The position numbers and the translations under genes are program-made. 64,000 bases of DNA from Melieria omissa (Eukaryota; Arthropoda; Insecta; Diptera; Ulidiidae): NCBI GenBank assembly GCA_963971225.1, contig OZ020269.1:27507783-27571782 (forward strand), written 5' to 3'. Below the pieces are notes generated by a model. That model was not told where the DNA came from. It ran no database searches and saw only the letters and a program-made list of their open reading frames with translations. This document shows, piece by piece, positions 22,531 through 33,469 of this stretch; positions within the stretch are counted from its first letter, which is position 1, and every line of letters starts with the position of its first letter.

Positions 22531-23235
22531 CCAAAACAACCAACGTTCTGGCCGACCTATCGAAGTTGATGACAACCAAATTAAAGCCATAATTAAGTCA
22601 GATTGTGATAGAATTGTGTGAAAGATTGCAAAGAAGTTTAACGTTTCACACAAAAAGTTGAAAATCGCTTTGAATCTTGAATTGAATCTTTAAAAAACTC
22701 AACATTTGGGTTCCGTACGAGTTGAATGAGATTCACTTGACACAACGAATCAATGTTGACGATAATGACAACCAAATGAAAGCCATAATTGAGTCGAATT
22801 CTTATGAAAATGTGCGAGAAATCACAGAGTTTCAGTGTATCCCATACAATAGTTGAAGATGATTTAAAACCTCTTTGACTCGAAAGAAATTCGACATTTG
22901 AGTTCGAAACGAATTGAAAGAGATCCACTTTTGGTGATGAGAATTGAGTTTTTTACAATAACATTGAACCAAAGAGATCATGTTGAACCAACACAAATCA
23001 CATCGAAACCCAAATTGCTTAAAACAAGTTGATACTGTCAATTTGATGGGATTACAAATGTGTTTTTAACTGCTTCCAAGGATTCAAATTATCAATTTAG
23101 ATCTTCAATGTTAACAACTCATGAAACTGCAGAAAGCAATCAAAGAAAAAAATGGTCAGAATTGGCAAAGGAATCGTTTTCGCTCAGCACTTTGCTAGAC
23201 TTCATACATCTTTTGTTAGGTTAGGTCAGTTTTAA
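22531..23235 (+). mobile_element. Composite mariner relic, copy 2
   Basis: Plus-strand decayed transposase. From 22550 GRPIEVDDNQIKAIIKSD (linker and second HTH start), then KKFNVSH, then WVPYELNEIHLTQR near 22708. From about 22755 a second, diverged set begins: DNQMKAIIES, then WVRNELKEIHF near 22892. The tandem period is about 190 bp. It ends in CATCTTTTGTTAGGTTAGGTC, the reverse complement of a LINE CCTAACCTAAC end. Copy 1 at 14723-15351 has the same structure and the same junction, so both descend from one composite ancestor. Confidence 0.8.
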
Positions 23236-25169
23236 ATGGCTGAGTAGATGCAATGCTACCAAAACCTTCCAAAACTTCTATGCCAAAACAATGTCAACAG
23301 ATCATTACACAAGCTGGAAAATACATCATTCGTTAAGCTCTTTTGTTGTGTGAAAAACCGAAATTTTATTTCACACTTCAAAAAAAGACATAACGCTCAT
23401 GGCAACCCAAAGATATAAATTCAGCGCATATCAAAATCAATGAACTAAAACATAATATTTCCTTCCCTAAATCATCAAATCATCTGGAACACACAACTTC
23501 TGGTCCACAACTCAAGGTCGAGTGCATCTGCACCGAATGAAGCAAATTTGAAAATTTGTTCCAATCATTGGCCTTTTTACTAGTATTTGTTGTGTTCTGC
23601 AAACACTCTGTTTTATCTATAAATTGATTTTTATTTGCGTTGCGCTGTTCACCTTTTCAGCAAACAGCACAAACAGCTTGCGGCCAGAACGTGTCCACCA
23701 CCGGCAACCGGCGGCTCTGCGTAATGCCTTGGCCTAAGAGATAAGCCATCCGGCTGCTCATCATAAAAGTGCTTTCATTTTCTCAGTCGTAAAATATTTC
23801 CTTAAAGAATTCCTAAAGGAGACATAAAACAAAGTAAAAAAAAACAACCAACAAAAACCACAGCAAGCACACTCACCACTTCAAAGCGTTGCGGTGAGGA
23901 CGCGCCGCATCAATGTGCAGCTTTCAATTTCGTGCGTGTGTATGTGTGTGTATGTGTGTGGCTACCTTAAAGCAACCGTAGAGCAGCAATTTTTAGCGCG
24001 CTTTCCGCTCTATGGCATCGATAAAGCAAAGCGAGAATAAATTAAAATGTGTTTATTTTAATTGTAAACAAATTTCGCGCTGTCGATGTGGGCGGCAGCT
24101 GCTGCTGCTGAGTGCATTGTGCCAAAATAGAGCAAACACAAACAACACGCACCGACATATGGCCAGCACCTCATTTTCATCGAATCGAATTTGTTTGATT
24201 TGTAATTAAATTTGAGCTTCGCACCACTCGAGCCACTTAATTGCCGTTGTGCTATTTTGGGCAAATTTTCATTAAATTTAATCTTTTTTACCTAATTTAA
24301 AATTTCATTAGGTGCCAAATCGACCGGGAACAATGCAAATCTGGCAAATCTGCCATCAAAATTTACTCGTCCATTTCAATTATCACTGCCATGTAAATCA
24401 AATTCCAACATTTATCTTTATGGTTTTTTATGCAAATTAGATTTTCCCCACTGAGCCATAAATCAGCTGGCATTGTCGCCACATTTGCATTCGCGTACAA
24501 AATTTACAACTTCCGTCTACGCAAATTGACCGCAACGTCTGACAAATCGAACTCGACAAAATCATGCAACGTCCGGTGTTGGCTTTTTGCACGGCATTCG
24601 ACGCATTGACTGCCGTTGACCGACTGAACGCCAAAACTTGACTCCGAATTCCAGCACAAAGCGAAACAATTTTCGCACTGGAAACAGCAAACGAACGACG
24701 CATGCGTCGGCCTGCAACAAGTGTCCTTCCAGTCGCGCAGTAAACAACAGCAACAGCTGAATTTGTCTGGAGGACGACTCACCGTTGTGGCAGCATGAAA
24801 AACGTGCGCAGGGGTGCAGAATTTCATGAATGACGCGCTGTGCGAATTTTCGAATATGACAAATTGTGTTTCTTTGCCTAGTTTTAGGCTTCACTGTTGT
24901 TAGAGGTTCAACCCAGCAAGCATTTCTCTCAATGACTTAGAGCGTGTGGTGGAAAAGAAGTTTAGAAATATATAAATCGTTGTTTATTATATACTCAACT
25001 TAAAAACACATACATATATGTGTTCGACTGACTGACTATAAATCATAAACATGTATTAAATAAACAGTCAACAAGAGCTATTGGGGAAAAAATAACTTTT
25101 AAGGTACTTACAAAAGATAGCATACCTAACATTTAATTGCATCGGACCATCTTGTAACTGTATTCCCGT
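23236..25169. other. Intergenic, no gene recognised
   Basis: 23236-23280 probably continues the LINE tail on the minus strand. TG microsatellite at about 23933-23960. Overlapping frames at 24437-24894 are Cys-rich without a known domain or consistent start, and are not supported. Composition in 23.6-24.9 kb is less AT-rich than the flanks and may be conserved non-coding DNA. Confidence 0.4.
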
Positions 25170-25394
25170 CAGTGTTGCCACTTGAAAAATTTTTTCCGAC
25201 CAAATTCGACCCCAAGCGACCAAATTAAACATTTTAAATTAATTTTTGACTTAAAATTTTATTGTTTTAAATAATTTTTTTATACTAATGAAAGACTTCA
25301 CAAAACGGACCGAAATTCATTTAAGCAGACCAGCACACTAAAGTAACAAAATCTGACCAGTTTTGGTCCGAAAAAACTAAAAGCGGCAACTCTG
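25170..25394. mobile_element. hAT-like MITE
   Basis: A 225-bp element with inverted ends CAGTGTTGCCACTTG and CAGAGTTGCCGCTTT. The 8-bp flanks, ATTCCCGT (25162-25169) and ATTCACCT (25395-25402), match at six of eight positions, consistent with an old hAT target duplication. The interior is AT-rich and non-coding with repeated CGACCAAATT. CAGTGTTGCCA is shared with the element at 28276. Confidence 0.75.
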
Positions 25395-25524
25395 ATTCAC
25401 CTTGAAGAGTACTCATTTTTCTTTGAAAACCAACATAGCTGAAGTATTATAAAGATACTTTTTTTGTGCTCCAAACATATAAACCTTGGTGCCAAAAATT
25501 TGCGCGACTTGAACTCTTTCTGAA

Positions 25525-25835
25525 CGACATTACTCGGGCACATGTTGCAAAAGTCCTGAAGTAACCACTGGAGGCACTTCAATGGGATGTCCTACCCCAC
25601 CTGCTGTATTGACCTTCCTTCCAACTCCCACTAGTTCCCATCGATTCCTTCCTTCCGAGCATTCCTTCACTTCTTACAAAGATGCCAAAAATTTTGCTTC
25701 AAAAGACAAGAAATTTTCCTAAAGCGTAATCCGTTTGCTGGCTGGGATAAAGTTATACCCAGTGATGGATAATACTTGAAATAAAATTCATATTATTATC
25801 TACCACTTGTATCTTTTGTGCAACCTTTGTTTGAA
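25525..25835 (+). mobile_element. Mariner 3' relic
   Basis: Frames here read ITRAHVAKVLK, a stop, then PLEALQWDVLPH, matching the mariner segment HVAKVVKKYLETLKWEVLPH present in the element at 62-804. Further along, GWDKVIPSDG corresponds to the conserved C-terminal WEKVVASDG. Stops and frameshifts abound. It is probably a decayed relative of the first mariner; no termini were identified. Confidence 0.7.
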
Positions 25836-26399
25836 CCTTCCATGTTAAGGCTTTTTGAAATTCAAGCAATAGTGATATCGTTGCCTGACTAAACTAGAGA
25901 ATAAGATAAAAGAAGAAAAGAGGTTAAGAAAAAGAAGAGAAGAAAAGAAAATTGTAACAATTTCTCAAAAAAAAGTTTCAAAGTTAGAAAAAACTAACCT
26001 CAAAACGTTTTTGTAATCCTAATATAGTAAAAAATATAAAAAATCATATAATTGTTATGCATCGCTTTTATTTCCTCTAAACCTAAGAATGATGAAGAAG
26101 AGTTTACAAGATCATCAAAACTCAATCACCAGCAACTTTACTAACAAATCTAAGGTAAAGAAGAGATCTCTGCTCGGTCAATCTACATGTCCAAAGTTTA
26201 TGAAAATCACCAGATTTCCACCAATTTGGATCATTTGTCCCGAAATTCTTCGCCGCCTATAGTCTTCTTAAAAAGTCGTGTGGGCTTGAAATTGTTCGTC
26301 AAAATAACACAACACATGCACAATAGACATGATTCAATGTTGTATGGAGATTCTTAATAATGATTTCTCGATTTTTCGGAACCTCTCATTTTTTGCGGT
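25836..26399. other. Intergenic, purine-rich run
   Basis: An AAGAAGAGAAGAAAAG-type purine run lies at about 25898-25956. No gene or element was recognised. Confidence 0.4.
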
Positions 26400-26550
26400 C
26401 AGGGGCGGATTCAGAAAAATATTTTGGGGGTTTCAGAAAGTAATTTTTTAATATTCATAACATTTATTTTCATTTGTATGTAGTTTTAAAGTCGATCCTC
26501 ATATTTTGGGAGAGGGTTCAACCCCCAAAACCCCCCTAAATCCGCCACTG
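26400..26550. mobile_element. hAT-like MITE with 8-bp target duplication
   Basis: A 151-bp element with ends CAGGGGCGGATTCAG and (reverse complement) CAGTGGCGGATTTAG. Flanks are TTTGCGGT (26392-26399) and TATGCGGT (26551-26558), seven of eight identical, as expected for hAT insertion. The subterminal GGGGGTTT and AACCCCCC continue the symmetry. It has no coding capacity. Confidence 0.88.
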
Positions 26551-26689
26551 TATGCGGTTCAATGAAAACGTTCATGAACCAAAAATTTTAGGGGCTAGAA
26601 TGGAGTTAAAGGCATCGCGTTCCTAAAATTGCTTGAAAACTCGACAAATTGCACTACAGCTGCTCAGAACTTGCTCTTAGAGGGTTAAA

Positions 26690-27000
26690 ATCTATGACTG
26701 ACCCCACTAGTTTTCCCTACTGAAGATTTCATTCAAACATACTTACCCCGTATCTCCAACCCTTAATGGGTCTCCCCTACAAAACGATGGTTTTTATAAT
26801 ATGGGCTGTCATTGCTCCCAGGTTGGTCCCAGTCGTATCAAATGTAAGACTGACCCCAATATGTTGTCCATTCCAAATGTTTTTCCCATACATACCCAAC
26901 CGCTATCTTCAACTCTTAAGGGGGCTGCCATACAAAACTGGGCATTTTCTATGGGAATAGCTCGCCACCGTTGGGTTTCTAAGAAGCAAAAATCAAAATG
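26690..27000 (+). repeat. Degenerate tandem duplication, about 155 bp
   Basis: A unit with GACTGACCCCA, then CATACTTACCCC, TATCTCCAACCCTTAA, GGGTCTCC and CTACAAAAC occurs at about 26695 and again at about 26849 (CATACATACCCAAC, TATCTTCAACTCTTAA, GGGGGCTGCC, ATACAAAAC). The family is unknown. Confidence 0.55.
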
Positions 27001-27716
27001 TTTTTCGAAAGCACATTAAACTTCCCTTTTTAAATATTTTGGTCATCTTAATTGAGTTTTAGGTTAGATTAGGTTAAGAGACCATGTATGGAAAACCTGT
27101 ACATCTATTCGGAGGAATCATTTCACATTGTAAATGGACTCTATGACTGCCAGGACGAGGCACAACGTTCTAACTGGGGTTCCTGTAAAAAGTCAAATTA
27201 TTGTCTTTGTTAAACCATTCCCAGATAAAATTGAAGGGGTCCAATAATGTTACTTCCGTAACGGAAGTTCCGTTACATCTGTTAGGTCTTTGAGATTACT
27301 TGAGCTTGAGTCGTTCCAACTGTATTCCTGGACATGGACATAGATTTGCAAGTTCTTTTCCCTCAACTCGATATTCACTTTTCGCCAAGCAAATGCCGGT
27401 TATTTGTTTAAAAAACATTTTTTTCACACATATTTTACTTAGAACATCATCCAACGTGTGGAAGTGTATTAAAAAAGCAATGTTCAAATAAGCGAGCGTC
27501 TACTGTGAATCCAATAAGAACAAGTTTGAAGCGAGCTCCAACACGTTCCAATTGAATTCATGCAACGTTAATTGTGCCAGTCCTGATTTTCACACAATTA
27601 GTTTTTTTGCAAGAAAGATTTCCTGCTATTCTTTTGCTACCACTATGAAAATCCATTGATACATAATTTTGGCTTGAAGATTCGTTTTCTGTGTGCGGTT
27701 TGTGGCAAAAACTAGT
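27001..27716. other. Intergenic, short palindrome, no gene recognised
   Basis: Includes a perfect dyad CTTCCGTAACGGAAG (27253-27267). Frames around 27296-27491 have a vague resemblance to an RNase H motif (IPGHGHRFAS), which is too weak to call. Confidence 0.35.
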
Positions 27717-28074
27717 GATTACACCGTGCGACAAAAATAAAAAAAATGTCACACCGAAAAAATCCATTTGGCGTGAAACTAGAGACCAAACTGCTTACTC
27801 AGATTTTTATTTCTTTAACCTTTGTCCTTTTAAAAGGACTTCAAAATTTTGAGGGGAATACAAAATTAAAAAAAATTTTTTTAAATACTTAACCTGGATA
27901 GAATATGGCGATATATACATATATATCAAATGAAAGAGGAAAGGCTCAAGAATTTAAATACAATTTATTTCTTATTTATTTGTAAAAAAGGATATGAAAA
28001 AGGTATTTTGAAAATTGTAATCTTGTATATCCTTGAAAATTTTCATAAAATTTTTTTGAAAAGTAAGTATGTTA
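27717..28074 (+). repeat. Dispersed repeat X, copy 2
   Basis: A plus-orientation copy of the repeat seen inverted at 13008-13336. Both contain the GTGCGACAAAAAT start, CCTTTGTCCTTTTAAAAGG, ACTTAACCTGG, TCAAATGAAAGAGGAAAGGC and the TTGAAAAGTAAGTATGTT end. Insertions and deletions disrupt any shared reading frame, so similarity is at DNA level only. Confidence 0.75.
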
Positions 28075-28275
28075 AAAGCAAAAATCTCCTTGATCACGTG
28101 TCTAATTTAAAAGGTAAAATTATAGGCGGTCAAGAGATTAAATGTTCCAAGGTTAATTTTATGGCAATCGCTGCTTCAATAAATTTCAAATTTACAATGC
28201 AACAGGTCGAAATCTGGTCAAGAGTCTGGTTTACTCAACCCATTACCTGGCAATGGTGACAGAGCACATCAGTCT

Positions 28276-29041
28276 CAGTGTTGCCAGATACCTGGAATTA
28301 CTTTCTCCTAAATCCCAAAGAAAGAGACAATTTTAAAATTAAAAAAATTTTTTTTAATTAATTTTTTTCATTACAAACTAAGAAAATTAAATTAAAAGAT
28401 ATTAAATTTTTTTTTTAATAATTTTTGTCATAATTTTTGTCATTACAAAGTAAAGAATTAAACTACTCATAAAAAATATAAATATATTTCGGTTTTTTGT
28501 ATTCCTTTTTATTCATGAAGATTCAGCTTAACACTAGAAAGACCGCAAGTTGTCCATACCTACAAAGACTACAAATCATATCCGCTGATATCTAAAAAAG
28601 TACACATGGGATTTTGCTAATTTTTCACAAAACAAATTAACAACAAATAGAACATTTTCCACGAAAAAATTTAATAAAAATTAAAGTTTTCAAAACAAAA
28701 GTTGATAGAAGTGATAGAAGAAGAAGAAAAATTAAATACCGTCAAAATTACCGCAATTGTCTTTCTAGTGTTAACAACAACTTAGTTCAAACAAAACATA
28801 AAAAAATGAGATTGGTATGAAATTCGCTTTTGTAAACTTGCTTTATTCATTTCAAAAATTCATTAAATTAAATTAGACAGTTTAACTTTCGATATTCAAG
28901 CTTCATTAGTGGCAAATTAACCATTAAAAACCATTAAAATCTCCTAGACTTTCTTTTAAACAATTCTTTCTCCTAAAAATTCTTCTAAAAGGCCAAAAAT
29001 CTCCTAATTCTGGAAGGAAATGTCCTGATTTGGCAACACTG
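28276..29041. mobile_element. hAT-like MITE, host of a nested piggyBac-like MITE
   Basis: Ends CAGTGTTGCCAGATACCTGG and (reverse complement) CAGTGTTGCCAAATCAGG, with subterminal CTCCTAA motifs at both ends (TTTCTCCTAAATCCC and AATCTCCTAATTCTGG). The 11-bp terminal core equals that of the MITE at 25170. The 8-bp flanks (ATCAGTCT and ACGCCTAC) do not match well, so the target duplication has decayed or one end is misplaced. The interior is AT-rich and contains the element at 28532-28770. Confidence 0.75.
28532..28770. mobile_element. piggyBac-like MITE with TTAA target sites
   Basis: A 239-bp element beginning CACTAGAAAGACCGCAA and ending with the reverse complement CACTAGAAAGACAATTGCGG. TTAA lies immediately outside at 28528-28531 and 28771-28774, the fixed target of piggyBac transposases. 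The 12-bp terminal inverted repeat is perfect. It is non-coding and inserted in the middle of the hAT-like MITE, so it is the younger of the two. Confidence 0.85.
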
Positions 29042-29064
29042 ACGCCTACTGGCGAACAAAAGGC

Positions 29065-29420
29065 GTAGACAATCTCTCACACACATGACTGAAAATTTTA
29101 TTTTAATTAAATGTATTTAATTTATTTCTTACAAAATGTATTTTAAAATTACTTTAAAATGATTCTGTTGTTGAAAAAGAAACAATTTACGAGTATTTAA
29201 AGGATTAAATCGACTTCAAAAAGTGGAGAATATCGGTTTTGATTTTTTTTTTAGATACATCAATGAGTTACAAAATCTCTCCCAAACATGACCGAAAAAT
29301 GTATTTTAAAATTACTTTAAATTGATTCTATTGTTAAAAAAAATTATATTTATAGAACTAAATTGACTTTAAAAAAAAAAGAATAAATATTTTGATTTTT
29401 TTCTAGATACATCAAAGAAT
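29065..29420 (+). repeat. Tandem duplication, about 150-200 bp
   Basis: A unit AATCTCTC, ACATGAC, GAAAA, then ATGTATTTTAAAATTACTTT, GATTCT, GTTG, and TTTTTTAGATACATCAA occurs at about 29070-29263 and again at about 29274-29415. The copies differ by several indels. No family was recognised. Confidence 0.65.
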
Positions 29421-30600
29421 TAACTGAAAGTTCAACGCAACTGCTTGAGTCCATTTGATGTGTTTTATTCGGCACGGTCAACTAATTCGCTTGGATTTGC
29501 TCAAAACTGGCCACATGATGCCCACTTGCAACTCATGCCAACATGTTGCATTGAAAAGCCGGTAAGCGACACGTTCTGCCTTTCAATTAGGGAGCGTTGT
29601 GACACTGTCGACGATTGTTTAGTTTCAAAGCTGTAATTCTTGCAATCGAAATTTAAGAAGGTTCGACTTGAACTTTCACATGGACCTTGTAATTCCTAGT
29701 CAAGTTCGAATTGTTACTTTGGGGTCTAAAATAAGCCAATCTATGTGCAATGCTAAAGTTGTCTCACTGGATCTAAAAAACAAAAAATTTTCTATAAAAA
29801 CACAAAATAAGTATTGAACAATTCAAGAAATTTCATCATCTTCTACAGACTCGGCTTTGGGCAACATTCTATTCAACTTTTTCAAAAATATTGTGGCGAG
29901 CGAGTGTGTAACGTTCAGCTGTCTTCTTCACTTTGGTATTCTTCAATTTGCTTTTCTCTGCTTTGATTTGGACTACTTTACTCTTTGACTCTCATTCTCT
30001 TAGTTTAATGCTCTTAGAACTGCGCTCTCACTAATTGCGCTCTTCACACAAGTCACTCTTGTCATTTCATTTGCTCTTCGCAGCTGATAACCGAGCGAGA
30101 CTCTATTTCGGCTTCAATACAAACTGGCCCACTCCCACTTTTTTGTTCGTCTCTTATCGTCTTCGGAGAAGGACGTTCGTATGGTGGAACGCGGACGTAC
30201 GTTTAGTCGTTTTAGTAGAATTAAAAGCAAATGCAAAAACTTAAAAAATAATAATAAATAACAAAGTTTAAAAATTCGAATTATTGCAAACCACAAAAAT
30301 TAAAAGAGAAATTTTAATTTAAATGAAAACTTAAACAGACAACAAAAAAACGGTTGAGGTTTTGTGGCTGCCGCATGCGTCACTAGTGAGTAAAACGAAA
30401 GGAAAATTTGTTTGGCATGTGGCAAAGTGCATGAAAAAGTTTTGTAAAAAATACAAAAAAAATAAATAAAATTTATGAAAATGTTTTTTTGATGCAGTAA
30501 CAAAATAAAATACACAAATTATGTTAAAGTGTGATTTTGATAAAACAAAATGGCACATAAAGTGAGATGAGCAAAATCAAACCAATTAAGAAAGATTTAT
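29421..30600. other. Intergenic, no gene recognised
   Basis: 29.9-30.2 kb has a run of CTCTT-rich sequence followed by GAACGCGGACGTACG. It could be regulatory or an old LTR, but no paired ends were found. The rest is AT-rich. Confidence 0.35.
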
Positions 30601-32199
30601 ATATTTTTTTGTTTAATTGAATTTTACTAAATGCCATTCAACTAATTACAAAGCAAACACAACAAAAGCTGCAACACTTGGAAATTACTACGAGAAATTT
30701 GCACACGCTACCAACACAAACACACACACACATACACACTTGCCTCACACGCTGCCATACCAGGTCCAAGCACCCAGACACAGACACACACACACGTTTG
30801 TAATTTTTGTAATTTTGCAACTTTCACGCGGTGAAATATTATTTGCAATAACAATAACAACAACAACAACAAAGGCAAGCAACGTGTAATTGCAAGCGGA
30901 GCATTATATGTGTAACGGTATTTTCGTAGCACGCCCATTTGCACATCAACGTACAAACCATCAAACAAACAAACAACCCAACGACCTGCGATCCCACCCA
31001 ACCAGGCTGACGACCACTCAGCCCGAAACCGACTCAGTTTCGTTTACGTCGACTTCCCCAAAACCCCCACCAATACAACAACAACAAAAATACCAATTAA
31101 AAGCCAACAACAACACACATACATACACACCTAAAAAACCAGCCCTTAATCTGCGCAACTAAGGGAAAACAACAACAACAACAACACTAACAAGCGATAA
31201 CTTTGTTGTGGCGCTAGTAACGGTACACATACGCAGTTGGCGAGGAGCCGTGGCAGCGAGACCGAACGACAGCGACGTGCCGGAAACGGAAACACATCCT
31301 TGCCGAAATTGAAACGTTGTCGTCGTCGTGCGGGTGGCTGCTTTGCCAGTGACAGCGAGGCCTCAGAGAGAGACGCAAAGTACCGTTCCATTTGTTTTTG
31401 TTTTCGTTTTTTTTTAGTTCGTTTGTTCGGTTGTGCGTTCGTTCGACGTGTTTCGCTTTGTGGTGTGTGTGTGTGCTTGACGGTTTGGGGGGGTTTTGTG
31501 GGCTTTTGGGCCGCGATTGCGCGAGAGCGACATGTGCGCGCAAGAGGTCAGCGCTGAGAGCGGCAGTGCGAGTGTTGTGCGAGTGCAGCGTCAAGGATAC
31601 GCATTGTGCGACAGTGGCGCCTGAGGTGCGAGCGAAGCCGTAACGGAAGTGTGACTGGAGCGCGGCAACTACACAACAACAAAATTGCAAATTGTTTCGT
31701 GTCGAAGAAAAATCATAAATATTAACTTAACTAAATTAGAAAAGGAAAGAGGCAGAAACGAGACAAAAACAACAACAACAACAACAACGACAACAACGGG
31801 AACCAAAGTAGAAACGTGGCACATATCAATTTAAAAAAAAAAACCAACCAACAACAAAAAACACAAAATCACTACAAAAACAACAAGAACTAGAGACATA
31901 TTACAATCATCAATATTAAAGCAGCATCGTTATTTACACCCATACAAGTTTAGACATCTAACAACAACAACAACTATACACTAACCACAGTCCCAGTAGC
32001 CAAAGCGACTGGTGGGCCGATCAAACCCATACAACAACAACACATTCACAATCATCAATCAGTGAGGCAGTCAGTCAGTCAGTTAGTTAGCCGGCCAACA
32101 CAGTTCAAGCTGCTGTAGTCCTGGCAAACTGTAACTGTATTTGAACAACACATACAACAACAGCAACAACAACACAACCAACAAGTAAATCTCTAAACA

Positions 32200-32382
32200 A
32201 TGTTGCCATTGTATGCAAATTTGCTTTTACACACAACGCTGCCGCCCACCACTGCCAACACTGAGGTAGCCAGCAACAGCAACAAAAACAATAAAAGCAA
32301 CACTAACAACAACAACGTCAACAGCAACACCAACGCTGCCGTCAATCCTGGCTGCTCTATTGTTGGGCGTTGTATGCCGTAG
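32200..32382 (+). CDS. 60-codon upstream frame in CAA-rich region (possible uORF or exon)
   Basis: Starts at an ATG in acceptable context (AAACAATGTTG) and encodes an N-terminal hydrophobic stretch (MLPLYANLLLHTTLPP), then an Asn/Ser/Lys-rich low-complexity segment, then GCSIVGRCMP and a TAG. The Asn-rich part is the reading of the CAA/AAC triplet repeat. It may be an upstream open reading frame of the gene whose candidate start lies at 33234, or chance. No family was recognised. Confidence 0.25.
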   Translation: MLPLYANLLLHTTLPPTTANTEVASNSNKNNKSNTNNNNVNSNTNAAVNPGCSIVGRCMP

Positions 32383-32683
32383 ATTGTTGCTGTATGTGTG
32401 TACACAAACACACACACACACACACAAACGCATACACCAACACCAACACCAACACATAAACGACAAGCATACGTATAGAGATTTGCATGTATATGCTGTC
32501 TAGTTTAAATATAAATTGCAACAATAACCACATCATCAACAACAACAACAACAACAGGTCACAGTAGTCACAGCAGGAGTAGGAAACCTCCTCAAAAAAA
32601 AACAACACACAGCAACAAGAAAAAACTACTAACAACAGCAGACGTGCCAAGGCAGCCAACAACAACAACAACAACAACAACCA

Positions 32684-32881
32684 GTGACGTTACAACAATT
32701 ACCCGTCAAGGACACTTGCTTAGTAGACGATTGCTCGGCACAAGGATACGCTTTCCCTGCTCCGGAAACTGATTCCGTTCTCGATTTCATGCAACGCTTT
32801 GTTCGTTGTCGAAGCAGCAGCAGCAAGGAGAATAAGAAACAAGAGGCAACAACAACAACAACAATTGTGCCAGCTCAATAA
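32684..32881 (+). CDS. 65-codon frame with non-repetitive middle (possible exon)
   Basis: The frame is open from just after a TAA near 32630, passes through a polyglutamine run from (CAA)n, and then encodes a non-repetitive stretch including KDTCLVDDCSAQGYAFPAPE and DSVLDFMQRFVRCRSSSSKE before a Thr run and a TAA. It has no ATG except an internal one (DFMQRF). The codon choices and balanced composition look more protein-like than the surroundings. It may be an exon or part of an untranslated leader. I do not recognise the sequence. Confidence 0.25.
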   Translation: MTLQQLPVKDTCLVDDCSAQGYAFPAPETDSVLDFMQRFVRCRSSSSKENKKQEATTTTTIVPAQ

Positions 32882-33233
32882 TCCGGCAACACTGTTGCTT
32901 TGTTGTTAGCTTTGGCAGACGATTTGCTCGTGGCGTGACGAAATCCTATTGAGAGGCGCTTCGTGTTGGCTGTGGAGGAGCGCGAAATTATTAATTTCAA
33001 TAAATCAACCCACAGTTGCTCAACTCGAAACCAGCCGAATTAGACGCAGTTACACAGATATATACACACACACACACACAGCGTGGTCGGCACTTGTATT
33101 AGTTACTTACAACAACAACAGCAGGTTGTCATTGCAATAACAACGACCATCAACGCTACGAAAAGGATAAGAACGATACGCAGGAAGCGAAAACGCAAAA
33201 CGGCGCAGCGATAAGTAGCCGAACACTTGCAAC

Positions 33234-33264
33234 ATGGCCAGACGCAAAGGAAGCGGAAGAGGAA
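33234..33264 (+). CDS. Candidate first coding exon with splice donor (partial gene)
   Basis: CAACATGGCC is a strong fly start context. It opens a 31-nt coding piece, MARRKGSGRG plus one base, which ends at a near-consensus donor (GGAAGTAAGT, GT at 33265-33266). The exon phase would be 1. Lysine/arginine-rich N-termini of this kind give no function. The gene would continue rightward across an intron longer than the visible repeats, and no downstream exon was recognised. Neighbouring 30.7-33.2 kb has the character of a long 5' leader. The evidence is start context plus donor only. Confidence 0.4.
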
Positions 33265-33469
33265 GTAAGTGTGGCATTCGATTTCCTTCATTTGCTAACC
33301 AGTGAATTTATTGTACAAATTGCTAGATTACATTGCGTCTTTATGTATATGAAATATTGTTCGATTCATAGAGAGACAACTTTAAGAACAACAAAATATT
33401 CAGCATTGGTTTTTATAGGTTTGAAATTGAAACAAAAATTGGGCAGAACTTTCAAGATTAAATTTGAAT

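Larger units (their letters stand above)
30700..33233 (+). other. CAA- and CA-rich region, probable 5' UTR/promoter region of a gene
   Basis: Dense (CAA)n blocks (30851-30871, 31770-31790, 32530-32557, 32660-32683, 32847-32873), (CA)n runs (30719-30738, 30780-30798, 32400-32427, 33061-33080) and a GC-rich core at about 31210-31680 rich in GACAGCG and GAGAGA. Long CAA-rich leaders of this kind are common for developmental genes of flies. No TATA box or start site could be assigned with confidence. An ATG at 32200 opens a 60-codon upstream frame. Assignment to the candidate exon at 33234 is inference from adjacency and strand. Confidence 0.45.

Noticed and set aside
24437..24894. Three overlapping minus frames rich in cysteine
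   Set aside because: Overlapping alternatives in different frames with no conserved spacing of cysteines.
27296..27491. RNase H-like motif IPGHGHRFAS
   Set aside because: Only a few residues match and the required following motif is absent.
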